This document shows, piece by piece, positions 45,593-54,632 of a stretch of 64,000 bases of DNA. Position numbers and translations under genes: made by a program. This DNA comes from Cohnella nanjingensis (GTDB lineage Bacteria > Bacillota > Bacilli > Paenibacillales > Paenibacillaceae): the NCBI RefSeq assembly GCF_014212125.1, contig NZ_JACJVP010000001.1, positions 62,001 through 126,000 on the forward strand, given 5' to 3'. Numbering within the stretch: position 1 is the stretch's first letter; every line of letters starts with the position of its first letter. Under the pieces are notes generated by a model that was given only the letters and a program-made list of their open reading frames with translations, was not told the DNA's origin and made no database searches.

Positions 45593-45715
45593 CCGCAGCG
45601 TAAACTTCCCGGGCGCGGCAGCCGGAAATGGGGGTACGGACCGGCTGAATCGGATAAGAAAATCCCCGTTCGGAGCCGCAGGAGAACAACGGGGGAACGA
45701 ATAGCAAGGATCGGA

Positions 45716-45735
45716 AGCGCCGCCGGCGCTTTTTT
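45716..45735 (+). terminator. Terminator after fni
   Basis: AGCGCC-GCC-GGCGCT followed by six Ts; the T-run merges into the mutS promoter. Confidence 0.75.
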
Positions 45736-45743
45736 GCTATAAT
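45735..45743 (+). promoter_or_regulatory. Extended -10 promoter of mutS
   Basis: TGC directly followed by a perfect TATAAT (45738-45743); no good -35 box, as usual for extended -10 promoters. About 70 bases before the mutS start. Confidence 0.6.
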
Positions 45744-45812
45744 GAAGAGCTGACACGGATTTCGATCCGTTCGCCAATACCGCATTCATAGAACCTTTCC
45801 GGGAGGATAACC

Positions 45813-48530
45813 ATGGCTGGCTACACCCCGATGATGCAGCAATATTTGGCCGTAAAGGAAGAGGCGCGCGACGCGCTGCTGTTTTTCCGGCTCGGCGACT
45901 TTTACGAAATGTTTTTCGATGACGCCCTCTTAGCGGCGCGCGAGCTCGAAATAACTTTAACTGGGCGCGGCGCCGGGCAGGAAGAGCGGATCCCGATGTG
46001 CGGCGTTCCCTATCATTCCGCCGAAGGCTACATAAGCAAATTGGTAGACAAAGGATATAAAGTGGCGATCTGCGAGCAGGTCGAGGACCCGGCTACGGCC
46101 AAAGGCGTCGTCCGGCGCGAGATCGTGCGGATCGTCACGCCCGGTACCGTCATGGAGACGAAGTCGCTGGGCGATGCAGTCAACAACTTCATCGTAGGCG
46201 CGGCCGAGGAGGCCGGACGTTTCGGGCTCGCCGCCTGCGACCTGACGACCGGCGAGCTCTACGTCACCTCGTTCGCCGCCGGACGCGAGACGGTCAAGAA
46301 CGAATTGAACGTCTACCGGCCCGCCGAGGCGGTCGGCGACGATGCCGCGCTCGCCCGCCTGCACGAGGCGGCGCGGGCCGGCGGCAGAACCTTGCTCGCT
46401 ACGGTCCGCGACGGCGGCCCGGACGAATCGGCGCTGTCGGAGCAGTTCCCGGACGAACGCTGGGAACGGCACGAGCGCGTCCGGCTCCTGGCCGTCTCGC
46501 GGCTCGTCGGCTATCTGGGCGAGACCCAGAAGCGTTCGCTCGACCACGTGCGGGCGGTCAAGAGCTACGATCCGCAGCAGTATATGGCGCTGGACGCCTT
46601 CACCCGCCGCAACCTCGAACTGACCGAGACCGTCCGGGACCGGTCGCGCAAAGGTTCGCTGCTCTGGCTGCTCGACCGGACGCGCACGGCGATGGGCGCG
46701 CGGCAGCTCAAGCGCTGGATCGATCAGCCGCTGCTCGATCGCGTCGCCGCCGACGACCGTCTGGATGCGGTCGAGGCGCTGCACGGGAACTGGATGCTGC
46801 GCGAGGAGCTGCGCGGCGAGCTCTCCGAGATCTACGACCTGGAGCGGCTGGTCGGCCGCATCGCCTACGGGACGGCCAATGCGCGCGACCTGAACGCGCT
46901 CGGCCGCTCGCTCGCCCGCATCCCGGCGCTCCAGCAGCTCTGCGCCCAGCTCGGCTCCGCGCCGCTGGGGCGGCTCGCGGAGGGCATGGACGCCTGCGGC
47001 GATCTCGCCGACGCCATCCGTTCCGCGATCGCGGACGAACCGCCCGTCTCCGTGCGGGAAGGCGGCATCATCCGCGCGGGCTTCCATGAACGGCTGGACG
47101 AGCTGAAGGAAGCCAGCAGGAACGGCAAGACGTGGATCGCCGAGCTGGAGCGGCAGGAACGGGATGCGACCGGCATCAAGTCGCTCAAGATCGGCTTCAA
47201 CAAGGTGTTCGGCTATTACCTGGAAGTGACGCGCGCCAACCTGGGCGCGCTGCCGGAGGGCCGCTACGAGCGCAAGCAGACGCTGGCGAACGCCGAGCGG
47301 TTCGTGACGCCGGAGCTGAAGGAGAAGGAAGCACTGATCCTCGAAGCGGAGGATCGGATGGTCGATCTCGAGTACGAACTGTTCGCCGCGCTCCGCGACG
47401 AGATCGCGGTTCATATCCCGCGGCTGCAGCGTCTGGCGGAGCAGCTGTCAGCCCTCGACGCCCTGCAGTCGCTGGCAGAAGTGAGCGCGGAACGCCGCTA
47501 CGTGCGGCCGAAGTGGAGCGACGGCTTCGACCTGAAGATCTCGGACGGCCGTCATCCGGTCGTCGAGGCGGTCGCGGAAGGATCCGCCTTCATCGCGAAC
47601 CATGCGTCGCTGACGGCCGACGACGGCGCCATTCTGCTCATCACCGGACCCAACATGGCCGGGAAGAGCACCTACATGCGCCAGGTCGCCATGATCAGCA
47701 TCATGGCGCAGATCGGCTGCTTCGTGCCGGCGAAGGAAGCGGCGCTCCCGATGATCGACCGCATCTTCACGCGCATCGGCGCGGCCGACGATCTGGTCGG
47801 CGGGCAGAGCACGTTCATGGTCGAGATGAAGGACATTCAGGTGATGACCGAGCAGGCGACCGAGCGGAGCCTTGTCATCATCGACGAGCTGGGGCGCGGC
47901 ACGTCCACCGAGGAAGGAATGGCGATCGCGCAGGCCGTCATCGAATACGTGCACGATTCGGTCGGCTGCAAAGCGCTCGTCTCGACGCACTTCCATGAGC
48001 TGGCCCATCTCGAGGAGACGCTGCCCCGGCTTCGGAACGGCTGCATGGCGGTCAAAGAGAGCGCGGACGGCGTGACGTTCCTGCGCAAGCTGGTCGCGGG
48101 CGCCGCCGACTCGAGCTACGGCATCTACTGCGCGCAGTTGGCCGGCTTGCCGGATTCAATCGTCCAGCGCGCCTACGGATTGCTGGCGTCGGGTGGCGAT
48201 CGTCCGTCGGCGCCGGCGCTTCCCGTCCTTCGCGAGTCCGCTGCCGCGGCGGACGCGCCGGAGACGGCATCGCGGCCGGCGTTGGCGCGCGCCGAAGAGA
48301 GCCTCCCGCTCGCTTCGGAAGCGACCGTGCGTCCCGGCATCGCCCAGCTGTCGCTGTTCGGCGAAGTCGCTCTGCCTGCCGACAAGCCGCGCAAAACGCT
48401 GCCGGCTGCCGACGAGAAGATCGTCGGCAAGCTTCGCAAGCTCGATATTATGCGCATGACGCCGCTTCAAGCTCTCGAATGGCTGAACGACGCGCGCAAC
48501 CAATTGATGGAAAGCGGGGAACTTTCATGA
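45813..48530 (+). CDS. mutS: DNA mismatch repair protein MutS
   Basis: 905 residues. MutS binds mismatches and recruits MutL. The N-terminal mismatch-binding motif is FFRLGDFYEMFFDDA (Phe and Glu of the F-x-E clamp). The connector, core and clamp domains follow, then the ATPase with Walker A ITGPNMAGKSTYMRQ (near residue 611), Walker B IIDELGRGTSTEEG and STHFHEL. The linker before the C-terminal dimerisation segment is Ala/Pro-rich (about 48200-48330) and slightly longer than in Bacillus. GGGAGG precedes the start. The stop codon overlaps the next gene by ATGA. Confidence 0.97.
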   Translation: MAGYTPMMQQYLAVKEEARDALLFFRLGDFYEMFFDDALLAARELEITLTGRGAGQEERIPMCGVPYHSAEGYISKLVDKGYKVAICEQVEDPATAKGVVRREIVRIVTPGTVMETKSLGDAVNNFIVGAAEEAGRFGLAACDLTTGELYVTSFAAGRETVKNELNVYRPAEAVGDDAALARLHEAARAGGRTLLATVRDGGPDESALSEQFPDERWERHERVRLLAVSRLVGYLGETQKRSLDHVRAVKSYDPQQYMALDAFTRRNLELTETVRDRSRKGSLLWLLDRTRTAMGARQLKRWIDQPLLDRVAADDRLDAVEALHGNWMLREELRGELSEIYDLERLVGRIAYGTANARDLNALGRSLARIPALQQLCAQLGSAPLGRLAEGMDACGDLADAIRSAIADEPPVSVREGGIIRAGFHERLDELKEASRNGKTWIAELERQERDATGIKSLKIGFNKVFGYYLEVTRANLGALPEGRYERKQTLANAERFVTPELKEKEALILEAEDRMVDLEYELFAALRDEIAVHIPRLQRLAEQLSALDALQSLAEVSAERRYVRPKWSDGFDLKISDGRHPVVEAVAEGSAFIANHASLTADDGAILLITGPNMAGKSTYMRQVAMISIMAQIGCFVPAKEAALPMIDRIFTRIGAADDLVGGQSTFMVEMKDIQVMTEQATERSLVIIDELGRGTSTEEGMAIAQAVIEYVHDSVGCKALVSTHFHELAHLEETLPRLRNGCMAVKESADGVTFLRKLVAGAADSSYGIYCAQLAGLPDSIVQRAYGLLASGGDRPSAPALPVLRESAAAADAPETASRPALARAEESLPLASEATVRPGIAQLSLFGEVALPADKPRKTLPAADEKIVGKLRKLDIMRMTPLQALEWLNDARNQLMESGELS

Positions 48531-49963
48531 CTCATTTCCGTATTGTCCGACGTATCGCAACAACGGTCTTGGCATCCGCCCTGGCCTTCGGCATCGTTCC
48601 GACCGCGCCGGCGACCGCCTCGAGCGCGAAAGCGGACGAGATTCGCCAGTTGTTGGAGCAGTATCACATCAGCAAGCCGACGGACGAGACGTTGGACGAC
48701 GCGGCGATCGACGGCATGATCGATTCGCTTGGCGATCCCTACACCGAATACTTCAGCGAAGAAGAGATGAAGGGGTTCACGAACCTGCTCGAGCAGACGT
48801 TTGTGGGCATCGGCATCGTCATGACCGAGGATTACAAGACCGTCTATATCGAAGACGTTATCTCGGGAAGTCCCGCCGAACAGGCCGGCTTGCTGCCGGG
48901 CGACGCGATCCTCTCCGTGGACGGCGTATCGATGACGGGCAAGACGATCGCCGACGTGCAGCGCGCCTCCCAAGGCGTGGAAGGCACGACCGTCAAGATC
49001 GGCGTCAAGCGGGGAGACAAGAAGTTTCAGTTCCCGGTCACGCGCAAAACGGTACATATGCCTACCGCTTCCAGCAAGATGATGGGAGACGGGGTGGCCT
49101 ATCTCGACCTGAACGGATTCTCCTCGGATGCGGGAGCCAAATTCGCGAACGAGCTGGCGCAGCTCGAGCGGCAGGACATTCGCTCGCTGGTCATCGACCT
49201 GCGCAACAACGGGGGCGGATACGTCGACCAGGCGCAGCTGATCGCCTCGCAGTTCATCGCCGACGGCGTGCTCGCGCATCTGAAGGACCGGGACGGCAAC
49301 GATACGCCGCTGACGGTCAAAGGGCAGACGAAGCCTTATCCCGTCTGGATTCTGGTGAACGGCGGCAGCGCCAGCGCCTCCGAGCTGCTCTCCGGCGCGC
49401 TGCAGGATTACGGGATTGCCAGGCTGATCGGCACGAAGACGTACGGCAAAGGCGTCGTGCAGCGGCTGGTCCCCGTCTCCTCGGGCGGGACGCTGAAGGT
49501 GACGGTGCAGGAGTACCTCACGCCGAACGGCAACCACGTCGACAAAGTCGGGCTGCAGCCGGACTTGTCCGTCGAAGGCTCGCTGGAGCAGCTCATGGCG
49601 GCGTTCCGCGCGGCAGGCGGCCATACGCTGACGCTTACGGCGGGGAAGGGGGCGGCCGTCGTCAACGGCGTGCGCGTCGCGCAGCCGGCGCTGACCGTGC
49701 AGAAGAACGGCGTCTGGTACATTCGAACGAAGCTGGGCGCGAATGTTGCGGAAGCCTCGGTACGCTACGACGCCCAGACTAAGCAAATCGAGCTCAAGCG
49801 CGACGGCGCGTCGAACCGGGCCTCCGTCAAGGACGGCCAAGTGCTCATGGTGGACGGCACGAGTTATCTGGATGTCCGGCTGCTGGCGAAATGGTACTCG
49901 GACGTGCAATGGACCGCCGTCGGCGACGGAACCGTCACGTTGATCGATACGCAAGCGGCTTGA
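48527..49963 (+). CDS. S41 family C-terminal processing peptidase
   Basis: 478 residues from ATG 48527 (overlap ATGA with mutS). A signal peptide (VLASALAFGIVPTAPATASS) exports it. A PDZ domain (GIGIVMTEDYKTVYIEDVIS, AEQAGLLPGDAILSVDG) precedes the protease core with LVIDLRNNGGGYVDQA, Ser in VNGGSASASELLSG and Lys in TKTYGKGVVQ, forming the Ser-Lys dyad. A C-terminal domain of about 110 residues (VNGVRVAQPALTVQKNGVWY) resembles the copper amine oxidase-like wall modules common in Paenibacillaceae. It is CtpA/CtpB-like; CtpB cleaves SpoIVFA in sporulation, but this copy need not do so. Its place inside the mismatch-repair operon is unexpected. Confidence 0.9.
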   Translation: MTHFRIVRRIATTVLASALAFGIVPTAPATASSAKADEIRQLLEQYHISKPTDETLDDAAIDGMIDSLGDPYTEYFSEEEMKGFTNLLEQTFVGIGIVMTEDYKTVYIEDVISGSPAEQAGLLPGDAILSVDGVSMTGKTIADVQRASQGVEGTTVKIGVKRGDKKFQFPVTRKTVHMPTASSKMMGDGVAYLDLNGFSSDAGAKFANELAQLERQDIRSLVIDLRNNGGGYVDQAQLIASQFIADGVLAHLKDRDGNDTPLTVKGQTKPYPVWILVNGGSASASELLSGALQDYGIARLIGTKTYGKGVVQRLVPVSSGGTLKVTVQEYLTPNGNHVDKVGLQPDLSVEGSLEQLMAAFRAAGGHTLTLTAGKGAAVVNGVRVAQPALTVQKNGVWYIRTKLGANVAEASVRYDAQTKQIELKRDGASNRASVKDGQVLMVDGTSYLDVRLLAKWYSDVQWTAVGDGTVTLIDTQAA

Positions 49964-50041
49964 CCGAAACGGCGCGCTGCCTCGATTCAAGGAAATAGGC
50001 GGCATTCAAGCAAGCTAAGGGATCGGGAAAGGAGTGCGAAC

Positions 50042-52408
50042 ATGGGGATCATCCGTTTGTTAGACGAGCATCTGGCGAACCAGATCGCGGCGGGCGAGGT
50101 CGTGGAACGTCCGGCTTCCGTCTTGAAGGAACTCATCGAGAACGCCGTGGACGCGGGAGCGAAGACGATCGACGTTACCGCGGAGGAAGGCGGGCTCGGA
50201 TTGATCCGGATCGCGGACGACGGGGCCGGCATCCAGCCCGACGATCTGCTGACGGCGTTCCAACGCCATGCGACGAGCAAGATCGTCACGGGCAAGGATC
50301 TGTTCCAGATCGCGACGCTCGGCTTCCGCGGGGAGGCGCTGCCCAGTATCGCGGCGGTCGCCAAAGTCCGCTGCGTAAGCGCGGCGGACGGGGACGGGTT
50401 GGGGCGGGTGCTGGAGATGGAAGGCGGCGCCGTCAAAAAGCACGAAGACGCCGCTTCGCCGCAAGGAACGGATATGTCCGTGCGAGAGCTGTTCTACAAT
50501 ACCCCGGCCCGCCTCAAATATATGCGAACGATTCAGACGGAGCTAAGCCATCTGTCCGACGTCGTGTACCGTCAAGCGCTGGCCAGGCCGGATATCGCCT
50601 TCGCCTTCGCGCACAACGGCACGACGCTGCTCCGGACGCCGGGCAACGGCGATCTGCGCCAAGTCGTAGCGGCCATCTACGGGACGGCTGCGGCCAAAGC
50701 GATGCTGCCGATCCAGGCGGAGCATCCCGACTATACGCTGTCGGGATTGACCGCCATGCCGGTCGAGACGCGCGCGAACCGCAACGGAATCACCATCTTG
50801 GTAAACGGCCGCTACGTCCGCAGCGCCGCGGTCGTGCAGCCGCTGCTCCAAGCGTACCATACGCTGCTGCCGATCAATCGTTATCCGCTGTCCGTGCTTT
50901 CTCTCCGCATGCATCCGTCGCTCCTTGACGTCAACGTGCATCCCGCCAAGCTGGAGGTGAGATTCAGCAAGGAGACCGAGCTGCGCGCCTTCGTCGAGGA
51001 CGCCGTCCGCCGAACGCTCGGCGAGCGGGCCTATATCCCTTCCGGCACCGCCGTTCGGGCGCCGAAGCAGCAGGTCTGGACGCAGGAGCAGATCCGCTTC
51101 CAGGTGGCGCCGGATTCGGCGTCGGCTCTGCCGTCCGGCGCGGATGCGCCGGATATACGGCCGTCTGAGGGGCCGTCTGGCAATCCGTCGGCCCCGACGC
51201 CGGGGAATGCCGCCCGTCCGGCGGGTTCCGCCTATGCGAACGTGCCCGCCGGATCGCGCCCGGCTGGCGGATCGGGCGCCGGGGGCAGCGCGTTCGCGAA
51301 CGTGCGGTCGGAGGCGGCTGCCGGCGCCGAGCCGGGCGCCGTTCTCCGCGAGTCGGACGACGCGTCTGCCTATGCGGCGCTGGCCGCCGAAGTCGAGCCG
51401 CTAGCGCCCCCGAGACGGGAGCCGAACGTGCTCCCGTCTCCCGACTTCCGCCCCGATGCGGACCGCGGACCTGCACCCGGCGACGTCGACGGCGATGCGT
51501 CGGCCAGCCGGGCCGAGCCTCCTTCGCAACCGATGGAAGACGTCCAACCGTCCGGTCATACGCGCTATGCAACGCCCGACCTGCCGCAGCCGGATGCGCG
51601 GACTCAGCCGTCCGGCCAATCGCAACCATCCGGCATGTCGCAGCCCTATGCGCCATCCCAACCGTCCGGCAATCGGGGCAGTTCGCAGTCGCAGCCGTCC
51701 GCCATGTCCGATCGGCGTTCGTCCGCCGGCGCCTACGATCGTCCGCTGCCGCCGGGCGCGCGGGTGCCGGGCGACGTCTGGGAGACGGCGTTCGCTTCGC
51801 CGCCCGTCTCCGCGCCGAAGCCCGCGTTTCCGGAACTGTATTGGATCGGACAGCTTCACGGCACTTACCTGGTCGCGCAGAACGATACCGGCCTGTACCT
51901 GATCGACCAGCATGCCGCGCACGAACGCATCCATTACGAGCTGTACTACGACAAGTTCGGGGAGCCGGGGGCGGCCAGCCAGGAGCTGCTCCTGCCGGTC
52001 ACGCTCTCCTTCGCGCCGGACGAATGCGCCGCGCTGCGGAACCGGCTGCAGTACTTCGAGCAGTCGGGCGTATATTTGGAGGAGTTCGGAGGCAATACCT
52101 TTATCGTACGCGCGGTGCCGCATTGGCTGCCCAAGGGCGAAGAGGCGGACATCGTGCGGGAGATGGCGGAGTGGATCCTCAAGGAGCGGACCGTCGATCT
52201 GCACAAGATCCGCGAAAAGGCGGCGATCCTGTGCTCCTGCAAGGCGTCGATCAAGGCGAATCAATACCAGACGCGCGAAGCCAGCGAGGCGCTACTGCGG
52301 CGGCTGGCGAACTGCCGGCAGCCCTACACCTGCCCCCACGGCCGTCCGATCGTCGTAAGCTTCACCACGTACGAGTTGGAGAAAATGTTCAAGCGGGTGA
52401 TGTCATGA
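50042..52408 (+). CDS. mutL: DNA mismatch repair protein MutL with long linker
   Basis: 788 residues against about 630 in Bacillus subtilis. The N-terminal GHKL ATPase has IAAGEVVERPASVLKELIEN, DDGAGI, RHATSKI and GFRGEALPSI. A disordered linker of roughly 250 residues (51100-51800) is rich in Pro, Ser, Gly and Ala, with repeated QPSG units (51600-51680). The C-terminal endonuclease domain has the DQHAAHERIHYE metal motif (near residue 621) and CPHGRPIVV, so it nicks the new strand, as expected where MutH is missing. AAAGGAG lies upstream. It overlaps the methyltransferase gene by ATGA. Confidence 0.97.
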   Translation: MGIIRLLDEHLANQIAAGEVVERPASVLKELIENAVDAGAKTIDVTAEEGGLGLIRIADDGAGIQPDDLLTAFQRHATSKIVTGKDLFQIATLGFRGEALPSIAAVAKVRCVSAADGDGLGRVLEMEGGAVKKHEDAASPQGTDMSVRELFYNTPARLKYMRTIQTELSHLSDVVYRQALARPDIAFAFAHNGTTLLRTPGNGDLRQVVAAIYGTAAAKAMLPIQAEHPDYTLSGLTAMPVETRANRNGITILVNGRYVRSAAVVQPLLQAYHTLLPINRYPLSVLSLRMHPSLLDVNVHPAKLEVRFSKETELRAFVEDAVRRTLGERAYIPSGTAVRAPKQQVWTQEQIRFQVAPDSASALPSGADAPDIRPSEGPSGNPSAPTPGNAARPAGSAYANVPAGSRPAGGSGAGGSAFANVRSEAAAGAEPGAVLRESDDASAYAALAAEVEPLAPPRREPNVLPSPDFRPDADRGPAPGDVDGDASASRAEPPSQPMEDVQPSGHTRYATPDLPQPDARTQPSGQSQPSGMSQPYAPSQPSGNRGSSQSQPSAMSDRRSSAGAYDRPLPPGARVPGDVWETAFASPPVSAPKPAFPELYWIGQLHGTYLVAQNDTGLYLIDQHAAHERIHYELYYDKFGEPGAASQELLLPVTLSFAPDECAALRNRLQYFEQSGVYLEEFGGNTFIVRAVPHWLPKGEEADIVREMAEWILKERTVDLHKIREKAAILCSCKASIKANQYQTREASEALLRRLANCRQPYTCPHGRPIVVSFTTYELEKMFKRVMS

Positions 52409-53199
52409 TCGTCACGACGATGGAGAAGCCGGACGCGCGGGTCCTCGCTTACGCGCAGCGGCTCGCGGACGAGCTCGCCTGCCCGCTCGTGCCGCGCAAG
52501 CGGGAGACGCTCGCCGGCCTGATGCGCAAGCGCGCGGACGCGGCCGACGGGATGCTCGTCGTAGGCCGGGACGCGCTGCGCTTCGTATCGGACGACGGCC
52601 CGCCGCTCTTCTATCATCCCAGCATGGCGCTCGTTCGCGCGAAGCGGCTGCTGGACGGCGGGGCGGACGCGCTCGTCGCCGCGACGGGAGCCGCGCCCGG
52701 GGACGCCGTCCTCGACTGCACGGCGGGTCTGGCCTCGGACGCGCTCGTGCTGGCTTACGCCGTCGGCGCGGAAGGCCGGATAACCGCCGTGGAGGCGTCC
52801 CGCGTGCTGCATCTCATCGTCCGCGAAGGCCTGCGGCACTACCGCACCGAGGTCGACGCGGTCGACGAAGCGATGCGGCGCATCCGCATGGTGCGCGGCG
52901 ACCATCTGTCGGTGCTTCGGGGCATGCCCGACCGAAGCGTCGATATCGTCACGTTCGATCCGATGTTCTCCCAGCCCGTGCTGACCTCCGCTTCGATCCG
53001 GCCTTTGCGCGCGATCGCGCAGGACGAGCCGTTGACCGCGGAGGCGGTTACGGAAGCGCGGAGGGTCGCGCGCAAGCGGATCGTGCTCAAAGAACATCGC
53101 GATAGCGAGCTCTTCGAACGCTTCGGCTTCGATCGGGTGCGCAGCTCGTATTCGGCGGTGGATTATGGAGTGATATTAATTAATGACGTTAAATCATGA
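52405..53199 (+). CDS. Class I SAM-dependent methyltransferase, RsmJ-like
   Basis: 264 residues from ATG 52405. The Rossmann motif I is DAVLDCTAGLASDALVLAYA, with acidic loop ITAVEAS, motif IV VDIVTFDPMFSQPV and a C-terminal RKRIVLKEHRDSELF. The arrangement resembles RsmJ-type (SAM_MT_4) 16S rRNA guanine-N2 methyltransferases; substrate is inferred. Translationally coupled to mutL at the front and overlapping miaA by 17 bases at the back. Confidence 0.78.
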   Translation: MIVTTMEKPDARVLAYAQRLADELACPLVPRKRETLAGLMRKRADAADGMLVVGRDALRFVSDDGPPLFYHPSMALVRAKRLLDGGADALVAATGAAPGDAVLDCTAGLASDALVLAYAVGAEGRITAVEASRVLHLIVREGLRHYRTEVDAVDEAMRRIRMVRGDHLSVLRGMPDRSVDIVTFDPMFSQPVLTSASIRPLRAIAQDEPLTAEAVTEARRVARKRIVLKEHRDSELFERFGFDRVRSSYSAVDYGVILINDVKS

Positions 53200-54205
53200 C
53201 TCGGATTACCGGGGCGGCCCAGATTCGCCGGAAGCCGCCAAGCCGCCCTTGCTCGTGCTCGTCGGTCCGACGGCGGTCGGGAAGACGGCGCTCAGCCTGC
53301 AGGTCGCCAAGGCGTTCGGCTGCGAGATTATCAGCGGCGACTCCATGCAGGTGTACCGAGGCATGGATATCGGGACGGCGAAGCTGCCGCCGGAGGAGCG
53401 CGAAGGCATCCCGCATCATCTGATCGACATTCGCGATCCTGAGGAGCCGTTCTCGGCCGCCGATTTCCAGGCCGAATGCGCGAAGGCGATCCGCGAGATC
53501 CACGGCCGCGGCCGCACGCCGTTCATCGTCGGCGGCACCGGACTATACGTCGAGTCCGTCTGCTACGACTATCGCTTCCAGGACCACGGGAGCGACGAGG
53601 CGTTCCGCGAACGGATGCAGGTCATCGCGGCCGAGCGCGGACCGCAGGCGCTGCACGAGCGGCTCGCCGCCGTAGACGCCGCCAGCGCGGCCAAGCTGCA
53701 TCCGAACGACACGAGGCGGGTCATTCGCGCCCTCGAAATTTATGAAACGACGGGGCGGCCCTTCTCCGAATTGCAAGTCCAGGCCCGGGGAGACGAGAAG
53801 ACGTCCCCTTACGAATTGGTCTTGATAGGTTTGACGATGGACCGCGCCCGGCTTTACGAACGGATCGAGGAACGGGTCGATCAGATGCTCGCGGAGGGTC
53901 TGGTGGAAGAGGTCTCCGGGCTGCTGGCGGCCGGGGTGCCGAGCGGCGCCGTCGCGATGCAGGCCTTGGGGTACAAGGAGGTCGCGGGCTACTTGACGGG
54001 CCGCTTCGATTACGAGCGCGCGGTAGAGCTGCTCAAGCGGGATACGCGGCATTTCGCCAAACGCCAGTTGTCCTGGTTCCGCCACATGCAGGATCTGCAA
54101 TGGATAGACGTAGGCGCCCACCCAAAAAACTCCGAACTTTTCAAGGAGATCTGTGCTATAATAGCAGGAAAGTTTCCATACGATATTGAATATATTTGTT
54201 CATAA
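53183..54205 (+). CDS. miaA: tRNA dimethylallyltransferase MiaA
   Basis: 340 residues. It transfers a dimethylallyl group to A37 of tRNAs reading UNN codons, and so consumes DMAPP, the product of Fni encoded 9 kb upstream. Signatures: P-loop [78 protein letters not shown] and [16 protein letters not shown]. The first 20 residues ([16 protein letters not shown]) are an unconserved extension, so a later start is possible. hfq follows 26 bases on, as in Bacillus. Confidence 0.97.
   Translation: MTLNHDSDYRGGPDSPEAAKPPLLVLVGPTAVGKTALSLQVAKAFGCEIISGDSMQVYRGMDIGTAKLPPEEREGIPHHLIDIRDPEEPFSAADFQAECAKAIREIHGRGRTPFIVGGTGLYVESVCYDYRFQDHGSDEAFRERMQVIAAERGPQALHERLAAVDAASAAKLHPNDTRRVIRALEIYETTGRPFSELQVQARGDEKTSPYELVLIGLTMDRARLYERIEERVDQMLAEGLVEEVSGLLAAGVPSGAVAMQALGYKEVAGYLTGRFDYERAVELLKRDTRHFAKRQLSWFRHMQDLQWIDVGAHPKNSELFKEICAIIAGKFPYDIEYICS
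54154..54162 (+). promoter_or_regulatory. Extended -10 promoter for hfq inside miaA
   Basis: TGC followed by a perfect TATAAT (54157-54162), 70 bases before hfq and within the last codons of miaA; allows hfq expression independent of the mut operon. Confidence 0.55.
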
Positions 54206-54231
54206 TCTTTTGGCGATGGGGGATACCGGCA

Positions 54232-54474
54232 ATGAACAAGTCCATTAACATTCAGGATACGTTTCTTAATCAGCTGCGCAAAGACAGCATTCCAGTCACG
54301 GTTTATCTGACCAACGGATTTCAAATTCGCGGCGTCGTTCGCGCCTTTGACAACTTCACGATCGTCATCGACAGCGAAGGCCGCCAGCAGATGGTATACA
54401 AGCATGCCATCAGCACGTTCACGCCGCAGCGCAACGTATCCCTTCAGCAGCAGGACACGGGAGCGGACGCTTAA
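54232..54474 (+). CDS. hfq: RNA chaperone Hfq
   Basis: 80 residues from ATG 54232 (GGGGGA 8 bases upstream). Hfq is a hexameric Sm-like ring that binds small RNAs and poly(A)/poly(U). Sm1 is [20 protein letters not shown] with FDNFTIVI, and Sm2 is the YKHAISTF motif. The C-terminal tail is short, as in other Firmicutes. Confidence 0.97.
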   Translation: MNKSINIQDTFLNQLRKDSIPVTVYLTNGFQIRGVVRAFDNFTIVIDSEGRQQMVYKHAISTFTPQRNVSLQQQDTGADA

Positions 54475-54549
54475 GTCTGGCGTTCCTCGCGGAAGAGAAT
54501 GAAACCTTTCGCCCCCATTTCGCGTCTAACGGAATAGTCCGGCCACCGA

Positions 54550-54579
54550 GCAACCCGCCCGTCGGGTTGTTCTTCTTTT
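54550..54579 (+). terminator. Rho-independent terminator after hfq
   Basis: GCAACCCG and CGGGTTGT pair around CCCGT, followed by TCTTCTTTT. Confidence 0.88.
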
Positions 54580-54632
54580 GAACGGGGAGGACCTAAATAG
54601 AGAAAACCAACTGTGTAAAAGGGGAGATCCGA

